Below, piece after piece: positions 23,633-30,781 of a DNA stretch of 58,538 bases. The translations under genes and the position numbers were made by a program. Each line of letters starts with the position of its first letter. The first letter of the stretch is position 1. The notes under the pieces were generated by a model. The model worked only from the letters and a program-made list of their open reading frames with translations, had not been told where the DNA came from and did not search any database. The stretch spans positions 1 through 58,538 of the IMG/VR virus record IMGVR_UViG_3300038463_000101; one strand, 5' to 3'. This stretch comes from a virus.

Positions 23633-23881
23633 ATGGATTTTACCCGTAGTTCAGTCCTTACCCCTGAAGTATCTACCGCCATTGATGATGCTTTTGAGTA
23701 TCACAAATGGACAGATGAGCAAGTCGAGGCAGGCAAAGCGATTCGCCAAGCCTTAGCCGATGCAGTCAAAGCCATTATAAAAGGCGCTCCTCCCTGTCCA
23801 GACCGGACGACCGCGATTCGCAAGTTGAGGGAAGCACGGATGGATGCAAACTCCGCGATTACGCACGGAGGCAAATACTAA
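23633..23881 (+). CDS. Hypothetical protein, 82 aa
   Basis: Leaderless or nearly so, ten bases behind TAGAAT. Helical protein: VSTAIDDAFEYHKWTDEQVE, then DRTTAIRKLREARMDANSAI. The pattern of two paired helices ending in ANSAITHGG recurs in small phage proteins (compare 23891), often in the place of Acb1-family or similar accessory genes; no function can be claimed. Confidence 0.65.
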   Translation: MDFTRSSVLTPEVSTAIDDAFEYHKWTDEQVEAGKAIRQALADAVKAIIKGAPPCPDRTTAIRKLREARMDANSAITHGGKY

Positions 23882-23890
23882 GCCTTGCCG

Positions 23891-24082
23891 ATGGATAGTC
23901 CAGACGTTTACACCCCTCCCAGCCGCGAGCAGGCCATCAAATACCTAGTGGAAGCGGCAGATGAAGTCATCGCAATTAACGCCGAATCCCACTTCACCGG
24001 ATCTCGCCTGAACCATGCCATAGGCAAGCTTGATGGCGCGTTTCAGACCTTCAAGATGGTCGATGAGGAGGCGGGGAAGTGA
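23891..24082 (+). CDS. Hypothetical helical protein, 63 aa
   Basis: ATG 23891 (TTG 23885 possible). Helix-turn-helix-like layout with REQAIKYLVEAADEVIAINA and a second helix SRLNHAIGKLDGAFQTFKMV. It resembles the 23633 product in length and helical pairing, perhaps distant paralogs. The glycosyltransferase start overlaps its stop. Confidence 0.55.
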   Translation: MDSPDVYTPPSREQAIKYLVEAADEVIAINAESHFTGSRLNHAIGKLDGAFQTFKMVDEEAGK

Positions 24083-24912
24083 GAAAAACTTTATACACCC
24101 TCAACATCGACAATTACGAGCCCGCCATCTGCGATCTGACCTACCCGCTGATGAAGCACTATGCCAATAAAATCGGCGCTCAGTTCCACATCATCTCCGA
24201 ACGGAAGTTCCCGGACTGGCCGGTGACGTATGAGAAGTTGCAAGTGGCCGAGTTCGCGAGCGCCTTCGATGACGAGTGGAGCATCTTTATAGACTCCGAC
24301 ACACTGATCAATCCAGAAATGTTCGACGTGACCGAGCAGATGGGCAAGGATACCGTCTGCCACAACGGTAAGGACTTCGCCAACGTCCGATGGTCCTACG
24401 ACAAGTATTTCCGCCGCGACGGGCGTGGCTGGGGCTCCTGCAACTGGTTTACGGTCGGATCTGAATGGACCCGCGACGACCTCTGGCGGCCGCTCGATGA
24501 CCTCACCCTTGAGCAAGCGCTGGCCAATATCCACATCACGGTCGGAGAGCACAACAGCGGGCATTGCAAGACAGAGCATCTGATTGACGACTACACCCTC
24601 AGCCGCAATATCGCCCGCTTCGGCCTCAAAGCCACTACCGTAGGCGACATCTGCGGTAACCTTGGATGGAAAGGCCCGGATGGTAAAGGCTTCAGCCCGT
24701 TCCTGTTCCATCTCTACACTTTGTCTTCCGCCGACAAATTGAAACGCATGATCGCCGTACTCACAACGCCGAACGGAAAACCCTACTGGGAAGATGGCCG
24801 CGGCGGGTTTCAGCAGCAGCCCACCGTGGCAGGGCAACCGCCGGCTGGCGCGGGGTGGGGGTTGATGACGCCAGAGGATTTGGGGAAGTTTAAGGAGAAG
24901 TGGGGAGTATGA
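24079..24912 (+). CDS. Glycosyltransferase-like protein (GT-A, DxD)
   Basis: 277 aa, GTG start overlapping the previous stop. It looks like a GT-A fold. The order is an N-terminal NIDNYEPAICDLTYPLMKHY, then YEKLQVAEFASAFDDEWSIF, then the metal-binding DSD in FIDSDTLINPEMF near residue 72. A His-rich acceptor region follows. It probably transfers a sugar from a nucleotide donor to phage DNA, a virion protein or a host surface group. It heads a cassette with the radical SAM gene, but the link is inferred from proximity. Confidence 0.75.
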   Translation: MRKTLYTLNIDNYEPAICDLTYPLMKHYANKIGAQFHIISERKFPDWPVTYEKLQVAEFASAFDDEWSIFIDSDTLINPEMFDVTEQMGKDTVCHNGKDFANVRWSYDKYFRRDGRGWGSCNWFTVGSEWTRDDLWRPLDDLTLEQALANIHITVGEHNSGHCKTEHLIDDYTLSRNIARFGLKATTVGDICGNLGWKGPDGKGFSPFLFHLYTLSSADKLKRMIAVLTTPNGKPYWEDGRGGFQQQPTVAGQPPAGAGWGLMTPEDLGKFKEKWGV

Positions 24913-25046
24913 AGCGTTTCGCTGTTCGTCGCTGTGGCGATATCTGGTATGCGGTTGACACGCTAATGCACCGCGTTTGGACCCGCAAGACGTGGAAGCA
25001 AGCGTTTAATTGCTTACTGTTTGAGTATGGAGCAGAGTACAAATGA
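24909..25046 (+). CDS. Small basic protein, 45 aa
   Basis: ATGA overlap with the glycosyltransferase and ATGA overlap with the next gene. Beta-hairpin-like RFAVRRCGDIWYAVDTLMHR then VWTRKTWKQAFN. Small basic protein of unknown function; the double overlap shows that it is translated. Confidence 0.6.
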   Translation: MKRFAVRRCGDIWYAVDTLMHRVWTRKTWKQAFNCLLFEYGAEYK

Positions 25047-25390
25047 AGGAAGGGCAGTTCGTCGCACTGGTGGCGGTAATCGCTTGGGCGTCCTGGGTCG
25101 TTTGGATAGGAGTCAGGTCATTGAAACGCCAGCCCCGACTTAAGCCCTCCGACATCCCCGTAGCTCGGCTAAACAAAGGCCCTTTGCTGATTCTATTTGA
25201 CCAGAATTTAGTCAGCAAGTCGAACATCAACGAAGCACAACTTTGGATGAAGCGCAAAGGCATCGACTGCTTGGCGCTTGGCACGTTCGATACATTCCAA
25301 ATCAACATCGTGGATCTTGGGCAAGTGCCCGACGCCGACATCAACGAAATACGCCGCTTGATTGCGGAGAAAGTGACGGTGAGCGCGTGA
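25043..25390 (+). CDS. Membrane-anchored hypothetical, 115 aa
   Basis: N-terminal transmembrane helix (FVALVAVIAWASWVVWIGV) followed by a basic stretch and a soluble alpha/beta domain with GPLLILFDQNLVSKSNINEA and FDTFQINIVDLGQV. It may be a host-membrane protein; no family recognised. A GIY-YIG gene starts inside its stop codon. Confidence 0.6.
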   Translation: MKEGQFVALVAVIAWASWVVWIGVRSLKRQPRLKPSDIPVARLNKGPLLILFDQNLVSKSNINEAQLWMKRKGIDCLALGTFDTFQINIVDLGQVPDADINEIRRLIAEKVTVSA

Positions 25391-25974
25391 GCGAGCGCCC
25401 CGGCATCATCTACCTTGCGGTGAACCGCGTAAATGGTAAAAAGTACGTTGGGCAAACCACGCGCTCTATGTGGGCCAGAATCAGGGAGCATAAATACAAG
25501 TCCCAAAGTGGCCGTTTCCGGCAATTATTTTCCAAGGCAGTTGCTGAGTTCGGACTATCCACCTTTGAGTTTTCCGAGCTTGAAGTGTGTAGGCAATCAG
25601 AACTTACTGACCGCGAGACTTTCTGGATAGCCCATCACGATTGCGTCTCACCGAATGGATATAACGTTTCGGCTGGCGGTTCCGGCTTGGGTTGCAAGCG
25701 CTCACCAGAACACGTCAACAGTATCAGAATGGCTTTTCTTGGCAAACCCAAGTCCGAAGAGCACAAAGCTAAACTATGTGGCCCTAAGACGGCGGAGCAC
25801 ATCGCCAATTCCTCAAAGGCTAGGCAGTCAGAAGAATATAAGCGTCGAGCCTCCGACAGCCAACTGGCGGCGTGGGGAAAACGTGACCGCGAAGCTCAAC
25901 GCCAACGCACATTAGCGCAGTGGGCGAAGAGAAAAGCCGAAGGCTACACTCGGTTGAAGAGGGAAACAGCATGA
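25387..25974 (+). CDS. GIY-YIG homing endonuclease with NUMOD3
   Basis: 195 aa from GTG 25387. GIY-YIG core: IIYLAVNRVNGKKYVGQTTR, then RIREHKYKS; the catalytic-Glu region is DRETFWIAHHD and PNGYNVSAGG follows. Two NUMOD3 DNA-binding repeats (SPEHVNSIRMAFLGKPKSEE) make up the C-terminus. It overlaps genes on both sides by four bases. This is the second GIY-YIG gene in the window; the two differ and are not recent duplicates. Confidence 0.88.
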   Translation: MSERPGIIYLAVNRVNGKKYVGQTTRSMWARIREHKYKSQSGRFRQLFSKAVAEFGLSTFEFSELEVCRQSELTDRETFWIAHHDCVSPNGYNVSAGGSGLGCKRSPEHVNSIRMAFLGKPKSEEHKAKLCGPKTAEHIANSSKARQSEEYKRRASDSQLAAWGKRDREAQRQRTLAQWAKRKAEGYTRLKRETA

Positions 25975-27050
25975 AGTCACCAGCCGAGCACGTAACGATC
26001 CAAATCGAATTAACTTCGGCGTGCGTTAAGCGCTGCTCAAATTGCACCAGATTTTCAGGAACAAAACAGCGCGAATCGTTTATCACCGAAGAAAACTTCA
26101 AAAAGGCGATTGACTCTCTTGTAGAGTACTCTAAGCAACCGCATGCGCTAGTTGGGTTTATGGGCGGCGAAAGTTTGCTGCACCCTGCATTTCCTGAATT
26201 TTGCGAATATGCTTTAGCAAAGATTGGCCGCGAAAAACTGGGGCTTTGGTCAACATTTCCCGACGCGCCAAAATACATCGGGTATCGTGAGATCATTTGC
26301 AAGACATTTTCTTGCGTTTTGTTGAACGATCATAGCCGTGACGACATTCTCCACGCGCCAGTGCTGATGGCGAGCGAAGAATACTTTCAGGTGACTTGCA
26401 ATACATGCGGAGGGTTGCCCGCACATTCGCCCGACGAAGTCTGTCCGACGTGCCAAGGCAAAGGCACCGTGACCGATGATCGCGCCTTATTCCTCGCTAC
26501 CGAGCATTGCTGGATTCAAGAGCGCTGGTCTTCATCCATCAACAATAAGGGCGCATGGTTCTGTGAAGTAGCGGCAGCTCTCGCTGATTTGTTTGACGGT
26601 CCCGATGGGTGGGACGTGGAGGCTGGCTGGTGGAGACGCACGCCGATGGACTTCAAGGAACAGCGCGAGTGGGCGTGTAAAAAGTGCGGCGCTGCGTTGC
26701 CGTTAGAGCGAGTCCGCAACAGCCAAGACAATCGGGATGACGTGTCTCCCGGCAATCTGGAAAGACTGAAGGCCATCAAGTCGCGCAAAGTGGCGAAGGG
26801 CGAGTATGAGGTGCGCGATAAATTCGTGTTTGATCGAGCACTGATCGAGAACGGCACGTATCCGAGACAGACTTATCAAGATGAAATGTACCGCAGGGGC
26901 ATAGCCGCCCGCTACGGTATTGAACTTGTAATGAACAAGCGCGGATACTGGGAACCCGTTCTTATGAAAGGTGACTGGCGTAACCAGCAAGCGCCGATGC
27001 CCGCCCCGCCGCCGCCGAGCCTGTACCAGATTATGAGCAGTCAAGGGTAA
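25971..27050 (+). CDS. Radical SAM enzyme with inserted zinc and auxiliary Cys motifs
   Basis: 359 aa, ATGA overlap with the GIY-YIG gene. Residues 18-25 are the radical SAM cluster C-x3-C-x2-C (CVKRCSNC), with the GGE motif in GFMGGESLLHPAFPEF near residue 65. A Cys-rich insert CNTCGG...CPTCQGKG (about 142-165) resembles a DnaJ-type zinc knuckle. The C-terminal part has WFCEVAAALADLFDG and CKKCGAALPL, which could hold an auxiliary iron-sulfur cluster. It makes a 5'-deoxyadenosyl radical; the target is unknown. Neighbours are a glycosyltransferase and three paralogous small proteins. Confidence 0.85.
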   Translation: MKSPAEHVTIQIELTSACVKRCSNCTRFSGTKQRESFITEENFKKAIDSLVEYSKQPHALVGFMGGESLLHPAFPEFCEYALAKIGREKLGLWSTFPDAPKYIGYREIICKTFSCVLLNDHSRDDILHAPVLMASEEYFQVTCNTCGGLPAHSPDEVCPTCQGKGTVTDDRALFLATEHCWIQERWSSSINNKGAWFCEVAAALADLFDGPDGWDVEAGWWRRTPMDFKEQREWACKKCGAALPLERVRNSQDNRDDVSPGNLERLKAIKSRKVAKGEYEVRDKFVFDRALIENGTYPRQTYQDEMYRRGIAARYGIELVMNKRGYWEPVLMKGDWRNQQAPMPAPPPPSLYQIMSSQG

Positions 27051-27052
27051 CG

Positions 27053-27229
27053 ATGGCACGCCATCCCATCACTTGCACGTGCAAGCAGTGTGAAGACAAC
27101 TTCAAGCAACTTGAGCGCTTGATGGAGTGGATAAAAAAGCACGGCGCAACGGCTGCATCCATCAACGACTTTGCCGAATCAGAGGGCGAAACGCCCGATA
27201 AGTTTACCGTCAGCGTGTGCAAAAGGTAA
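27053..27229 (+). CDS. Small Cys-containing protein, 58 aa
   Basis: ATG three bases after the radical SAM stop, AAGGG upstream. N-terminal CTCKQC motif followed by a helix (FKQLERLMEWIKKHG). The last codon region contributes the TAAACT box of the next gene. Function unknown; it might cooperate with the radical SAM enzyme. Confidence 0.6.
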   Translation: MARHPITCTCKQCEDNFKQLERLMEWIKKHGATAASINDFAESEGETPDKFTVSVCKR

Positions 27230-27238
27230 ACTTATCTC

Positions 27239-27604
27239 ATGCCCCAGCTTCCCAAAATGAACATCCCCTGCGACGGCTACCCGGCCTCCGCAGCGCTGTG
27301 CGTAAAGAAGCATTACGTGGGCGATCATTTCGGAAGCAACAACTACCAGCAGGGCGGCTACAACATCAACGCCAGCGACTTAGCGATGTCTGGATTCGAG
27401 TGGGTGAACTTTACAGCAGGCAGTAATTCCGGCAATTACACGGCCTCGGCCACGCTCGCGGGCGCTTCCGGAAACATGGAACAGCGGGCGCGGGTGTTTC
27501 CTTCCATTGCGATGCAGTGGTATTACGCGAACAACAGCAACGAAGTGGCGAACAATACCGACCTGAGCGCGGAGTGTATCCGGCTGTTTGGGATAGGGTT
27601 ATGA
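27239..27604 (+). CDS. Paralog 1 of a tandem virion-like family, 121 aa
   Basis: ATG six bases after TAAACT, no ribosome site. Family features are shared with 28018 and 28418. They are PcDgYPas near residue 12, KKHYVGDHFGSNNYQQGGY, SDLAMSGFEWVNFTAGSNSG, and VANNTDLSAECIRLFGIGL at the end. Beta-rich and Asn/Gly/Ser-rich, as in fibre or decoration proteins. The first copy differs from the others by an N-terminal MPQLPKM and a Cys pair. Confidence 0.75.
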   Translation: MPQLPKMNIPCDGYPASAALCVKKHYVGDHFGSNNYQQGGYNINASDLAMSGFEWVNFTAGSNSGNYTASATLAGASGNMEQRARVFPSIAMQWYYANNSNEVANNTDLSAECIRLFGIGL

Positions 27605-27825
27605 AGGAGCAAGATCAGCACCCGCACGATTACGGTTGTCGCTGCCAACAGTGTTGCGCCATGAGCGCGGCCATTACCGCCGAGAATCCAGACGGCACGC
27701 CGTTCTTCAGCGATGAAGAATTATATGCACTGTCTGTAGCCAGCAATAACCCGATGCCCATGAGCGACCCGGAGCGCGATGCCTTCATGATGCGTGAGTG
27801 GATGGAGGCTAATCGACTACCATGA
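27601..27825 (+). CDS. Hypothetical protein with Cys motif, 74 aa
   Basis: ATGA overlap. HDYGCRCQQCCAM near the N-terminus suggests a metal site; FFSDEELYALSVAS then DAFMMREWMEANRLP are helical. It lies between family paralogs 1 and 2. No function assigned. Confidence 0.6.
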   Translation: MKEQDQHPHDYGCRCQQCCAMSAAITAENPDGTPFFSDEELYALSVASNNPMPMSDPERDAFMMREWMEANRLP

Positions 27826-28025
27826 AGGAACGCTCGAAGAAAGGAATCCGCGCGGCACGTAAGGCACCTAAGCCGGTCATCGTTGTGAACCTTCCGATTC
27901 CCAACACGCCGCGGACCCTCTGGCCGAACTGGAGACGGATGACAGCGCGGGTGCGGTTAGGCGGTTCGCCAGTGCAGCGCATACAGCAGATTTTAGGGAC
28001 AGGGGTGACTGAGCAGGATGCCTAA
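27822..28025 (+). CDS. Basic hypothetical protein, 67 aa
   Basis: ATGA overlap; N-terminus very basic (KERSKKGIRAARKAPKPV), then VIVVNLPIPNTPRTLWPNWR. Overlaps the second paralog start by eight bases. Unknown. Confidence 0.55.
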   Translation: MKERSKKGIRAARKAPKPVIVVNLPIPNTPRTLWPNWRRMTARVRLGGSPVQRIQQILGTGVTEQDA

Positions 28026-28374
28026 ACAGAACGTCGCTTGCGATGCGTACCCCAGCCCCGGCGCGATGGCCGTCAAGATTCCGTGGATTGGCGACCATTT
28101 CGGCCCCCAGAATTATCAGGCGAACGGATACAGTTTGACCGCATTCGCCCTGGGCATGTCCGGTTTCGAGTGGGTGGAGTTTACGGCCAGTTCAAACTCC
28201 GGCAATTACTTGGTGTCGGGGATACTCCCAGGCGGTGCAGGAAACACGGAATTTCGCGCGGTGACCTACCCCTACGTCACAGTTCAGTGGTTTTACGCGG
28301 CGAATGGAAATCAGGTGGCGAACAATACGAACTTGAGCGCGGAGCAGATTCGTTTGTTCGCGATAGGAATTTAG
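28018..28374 (+). CDS. Paralog 2 of the tandem virion-like family, 118 aa
   Basis: Start GAGCAGGATG inside the preceding gene. Shares ACDAYPSPGAMAVKIPWIGD, HFGPQNYQANGYSLTA, MSGFEWVEFTASSNSGNYLV and VANNTNLSAEQIRLFAIGI with its neighbours. Most similar to paralog 1 in the centre. The 13-base stretch TTCGAGTGGGTGG is shared at DNA level with paralog 1, consistent with duplication. Confidence 0.75.
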   Translation: MPKQNVACDAYPSPGAMAVKIPWIGDHFGPQNYQANGYSLTAFALGMSGFEWVEFTASSNSGNYLVSGILPGGAGNTEFRAVTYPYVTVQWFYAANGNQVANNTNLSAEQIRLFAIGI

Positions 28375-28417
28375 GGGGGGGCGCACCGCACCGCCTCAAT
28401 GGGCTACACTGAAACTT

Positions 28418-28795
28418 ATGGGCCGTCAATCAATTCCTTACGATCCGTACCCCGGACCTGGTGTAGTCGCCGTGAAGCTCGAATGGGCCGGCGACCACTT
28501 CGGCCCCGGCACCGCTGGCAATACCGGAGCCAACTACAACCAGAACGGCTACACACTCACCGCCGCGTCTCTTGGCATGTCGGGCTTCGAGCGGGTCGAT
28601 TTGGGGTATTCGTTATCGCAAAATTACTACGCACGCGCCTACTACCCGGCGAACAGCAGCAACGCCAGCGAGACACGCGCCTCGACTGCGGCCAATGTGA
28701 CGGTGACTTGGTATTACGCCGCGAACTCGGTCCAGGTGGCGAACAACACGGACTTGAGCGGCGAGTGCGTGAAGATGTATGCGCTAGGAATCTGA
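28418..28795 (+). CDS. Paralog 3 of the tandem virion-like family, 125 aa
   Basis: ATG seven bases behind TACACT, no ribosome site. Carries DPYPGPGVVAVKLEWAGDHF, an extra Gly/Asn-rich loop, GYTLTAASLGMSGFERVDLG and VANNTDLSGECVKMYALGI. The extra loop and fewer Ser-Gly-Asn-Tyr residues show divergence from copies 1 and 2. It is followed by a terminator, ending the cassette. Confidence 0.75.
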   Translation: MGRQSIPYDPYPGPGVVAVKLEWAGDHFGPGTAGNTGANYNQNGYTLTAASLGMSGFERVDLGYSLSQNYYARAYYPANSSNASETRASTAANVTVTWYYAANSVQVANNTDLSGECVKMYALGI

Positions 28796-28881
28796 TTCTG
28801 CCGCCTGCGGAAGCGGTTAGTTAAGCGGCGTCGGGCCGTCGCGAGTCAGAAAAGCCCGGTTGAGAGTGCTCCAACCCTAAC

Positions 28882-28917
28882 GGGCCGTCTTTCCTACCAG
28901 AGACGGCCCTTGTTTTT
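28882..28917 (+). terminator. Intrinsic terminator
   Basis: GGGCCGTCT (28882-28890)/AGACGGCCC (28901-28909), then TTGTTTTT. A weaker hairpin GGTTG...CAACC precedes it (28859-28876). Confidence 0.88.
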
Positions 28918-28930
28918 GCGATACTGAAGC

Positions 28931-29929
28931 ATGGCGTTTTTGGACATGTATCAAGAAATAACCGGCTTGATACCGAAAATGTCAGTGGATTACGCCATGA
29001 CGCTCGTGAATAGGGCATGGCGCGACATCCGGCGTCAAAATCTTTGGTCATTCCAACTCTTCGACGCCAATTGGGTGAGCCCGAATCTCATTTCAGGCGT
29101 AGGCACCTGCACCACCGTTCAAGGATCGAATCAGGTAGTTTTCAATTCGACGGCCGCCGCCGCGCTGAACGCCATTTACCCCGGAGGGCCACTACCGAAC
29201 GGCTTGCTTTCCAGGCAATTCCGCGTTGGCATCTCCACCATCTACAACATTTGGGCTTGGAACAGCGGCACATTAACCATGACGCTCGACCGGCCTTTCA
29301 CCGATGTCGGCGGGAGCGGGCAGGGATTCACCATTTTCCAGTGCTATTACGCGGCCCCGTATCAAGACTTCCGGTGTTGGATCAACATTCGGGATATCGT
29401 CAATTTCAACAATCTGAACATCAACGGCACGCGCGAGCAAGTGGACAAGATGGACCCGCAGCGCACGCTTTTCTATCTGCCGACATGGTGCGTCCCGTAT
29501 CAGCAAGACATGAATCCGGCCTCGGCGACGTACACTTGGCCGATGTTCGAGTTGTGGGGGCAACCGCAATACTCGCTGGTCTACCAACTTTACGGCATCC
29601 GGCGCGGAGTGCCGCTCGTAAACGATACGGACACGCTGCCGCCACCCATCGGAGAGGACGTGGTGATTGCGCTCGCCGGTTCTTACGCCTACCGGTGGGC
29701 GGAAGGAACGAAAGGCGACATGCCGCGCAACGTGGGTGCCGACTTCAAATTCCTCATCGGCTCAACGATGGCGGAATACAAGAGGCTTTATAGGGACTAT
29801 CGGCTGCAGGACCGAGAGCTTGTCGATAACTGGTACAACGTTTATAATCGACCGCAGGTGTTCACAAATTTATGGGGTTACTACAACTCGATCGGAATGA
29901 CTGCTAATCCAGGCGCGGCCTGGGATTGA
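28931..29929 (+). CDS. Tail adaptor or tail-tube-like structural protein, 332 aa
   Basis: ATG seven bases after GATACT, behind the terminator. N-terminus MYQEITGLIPKMSVDYAMTL then VNRAWRDIRRQNLWSF is the typical start of podovirus head-tail adaptor proteins. The rest is beta-rich and ends with YRWAEGTKGDMPRNVGADFK. It likely docks onto the portal. Family recognised by pattern, not by an absolute signature. Confidence 0.65.
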   Translation: MAFLDMYQEITGLIPKMSVDYAMTLVNRAWRDIRRQNLWSFQLFDANWVSPNLISGVGTCTTVQGSNQVVFNSTAAAALNAIYPGGPLPNGLLSRQFRVGISTIYNIWAWNSGTLTMTLDRPFTDVGGSGQGFTIFQCYYAAPYQDFRCWINIRDIVNFNNLNINGTREQVDKMDPQRTLFYLPTWCVPYQQDMNPASATYTWPMFELWGQPQYSLVYQLYGIRRGVPLVNDTDTLPPPIGEDVVIALAGSYAYRWAEGTKGDMPRNVGADFKFLIGSTMAEYKRLYRDYRLQDRELVDNWYNVYNRPQVFTNLWGYYNSIGMTANPGAAWD

Positions 29930-30261
29930 CCGAGTATAAAACAGTGGAACTCATACCACCACCTCCCGACGACGGGCGCGGCGCCATCGCGCATTGGATC
30001 GACTATCTCTTCGGCAACCACTGGCGGCAACGCCTGCGGAGCGCGTTTGGATACGGCCAAGCGGCCTGTGGCCTACTCTCCGGCAGTTCTATTCTCTCCT
30101 CGCAAATCCACGCTCTGGGCATTCCGTGGCTCGACCATAACTGGCCGAAAATAACCGGAATCAGTTTGGTCCTGACGGGTCTAATGAGCGGGGTTTACAT
30201 GCGCATGTCGCTACCGCATCAAGGAAATGGTACTACGGAAGGAACTAGTACTAAGGTTTGA
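29926..30261 (+). CDS. Membrane protein, possible holin, 111 aa
   Basis: TTG start overlapping the previous stop (TTGA). Pro-rich N-terminus, basic SRQRLRSAFGYG-like part, then one or two hydrophobic segments (WPKITGISLVLTGLMSGVYM). Positioned before a second membrane protein; holin, spanin-like or virion membrane roles cannot be separated. Confidence 0.55.
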   Translation: MTEYKTVELIPPPPDDGRGAIAHWIDYLFGNHWRQRLRSAFGYGQAACGLLSGSSILSSQIHALGIPWLDHNWPKITGISLVLTGLMSGVYMRMSLPHQGNGTTEGTSTKV

Positions 30262-30286
30262 CGTATGGTGATAAAGTTAACTCAGT

Positions 30287-30526
30287 ATGCCTCAACCACA
30301 AGAAAGGCTGGCCGCTTTGGAAGCATGGTGTAAGGCATTCGATCAAAAGCTAGACGACCGGCACGAGGAAAACGCCAAAAAGCTCGACGGCATTTTGGAA
30401 GAAGCCAAGAAAACAAACGGTCGCGTGCTGAAGCTCGAAACATGGAAAAGTCGTATCGAGGGCGGCTGGTGGGTCATTGCCCTTATCGCCGGCGTTGTCG
30501 GCTGGCTGCTCCACGGCAAAGCTTAA
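30287..30526 (+). CDS. Small coiled-coil membrane protein (XhlA/holin-like)
   Basis: 79 aa. N-terminal coiled coil (PQERLAALEAWCKAFDQKLD then ENAKKLDGILEEAKKTNGRV) and a C-terminal transmembrane helix (GGWWVIALIAGVVGWLLHG) with a Lys-Ala tail. This is the layout of haemolysin XhlA-like and holin-associated proteins. It could work with the membrane proteins at 29926, 50250 or 57869. Confidence 0.65.
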   Translation: MPQPQERLAALEAWCKAFDQKLDDRHEENAKKLDGILEEAKKTNGRVLKLETWKSRIEGGWWVIALIAGVVGWLLHGKA

Positions 30527-30531
30527 TTCGC

Positions 30532-30621
30532 TACAATCAACCATGTAAGGGATTCTTAGCGAACCCGGCTTGCTTGCGCGGGTGAACACAAGCCCCTGTC
30601 TCGATTTATGAAAGACAGGGC
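30532..30621 (+). ncRNA. Structured leader RNA copy 2
   Basis: TACAAT (30532-30537) then ATG-TAA (30543-30548), a start codon directly followed by a stop. AAGGGATTCTTA (30547-30558) follows, then hairpin ACCCG...CGGGT, then AACACAAGCCCC. A second hairpin AGCCCCTGTCT (30591-30601)/AGACAGGGC (30613-30621) has the start codon of the 30608 gene in its loop and stem. It lacks a U-run, unlike copy 1 at 18909. Conserved bases, changed stems, same order. Confidence 0.55.
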
Positions 30622-30781
30622 AAAAGACCGCAGAATCCTCGAAAGCGTGGGGAAAGAGCTTCGCGATAATCCACCGCGCCAGCTCGCCAAAACCGCTAAG
30701 AAATCCGGCAAGAAACGCGCCAATAAACAGCGTGTCGCCATTCTGCTTTCCAAAGCTCGGTCCAAAGGGGCCAGCGTGTGA
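30608..30781 (+). CDS. Small Lys-rich phage protein (DUF6496-like), 57 aa
   Basis: ATG inside the leader RNA hairpin, with no ribosome site upstream. Helical N-terminus (KDRAKDRRILESVGKELRDN), then KKSGKKRANKQRVAILLSKA and RSKGASV, similar to the small Lys-rich motif K.KK..K..A.AIAL..AR of DUF6496-like phage proteins. The stop overlaps the next gene (GTGA). GTG at 30647 is an alternative start. Confidence 0.6.
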   Translation: MKDRAKDRRILESVGKELRDNPPRQLAKTAKKSGKKRANKQRVAILLSKARSKGASV

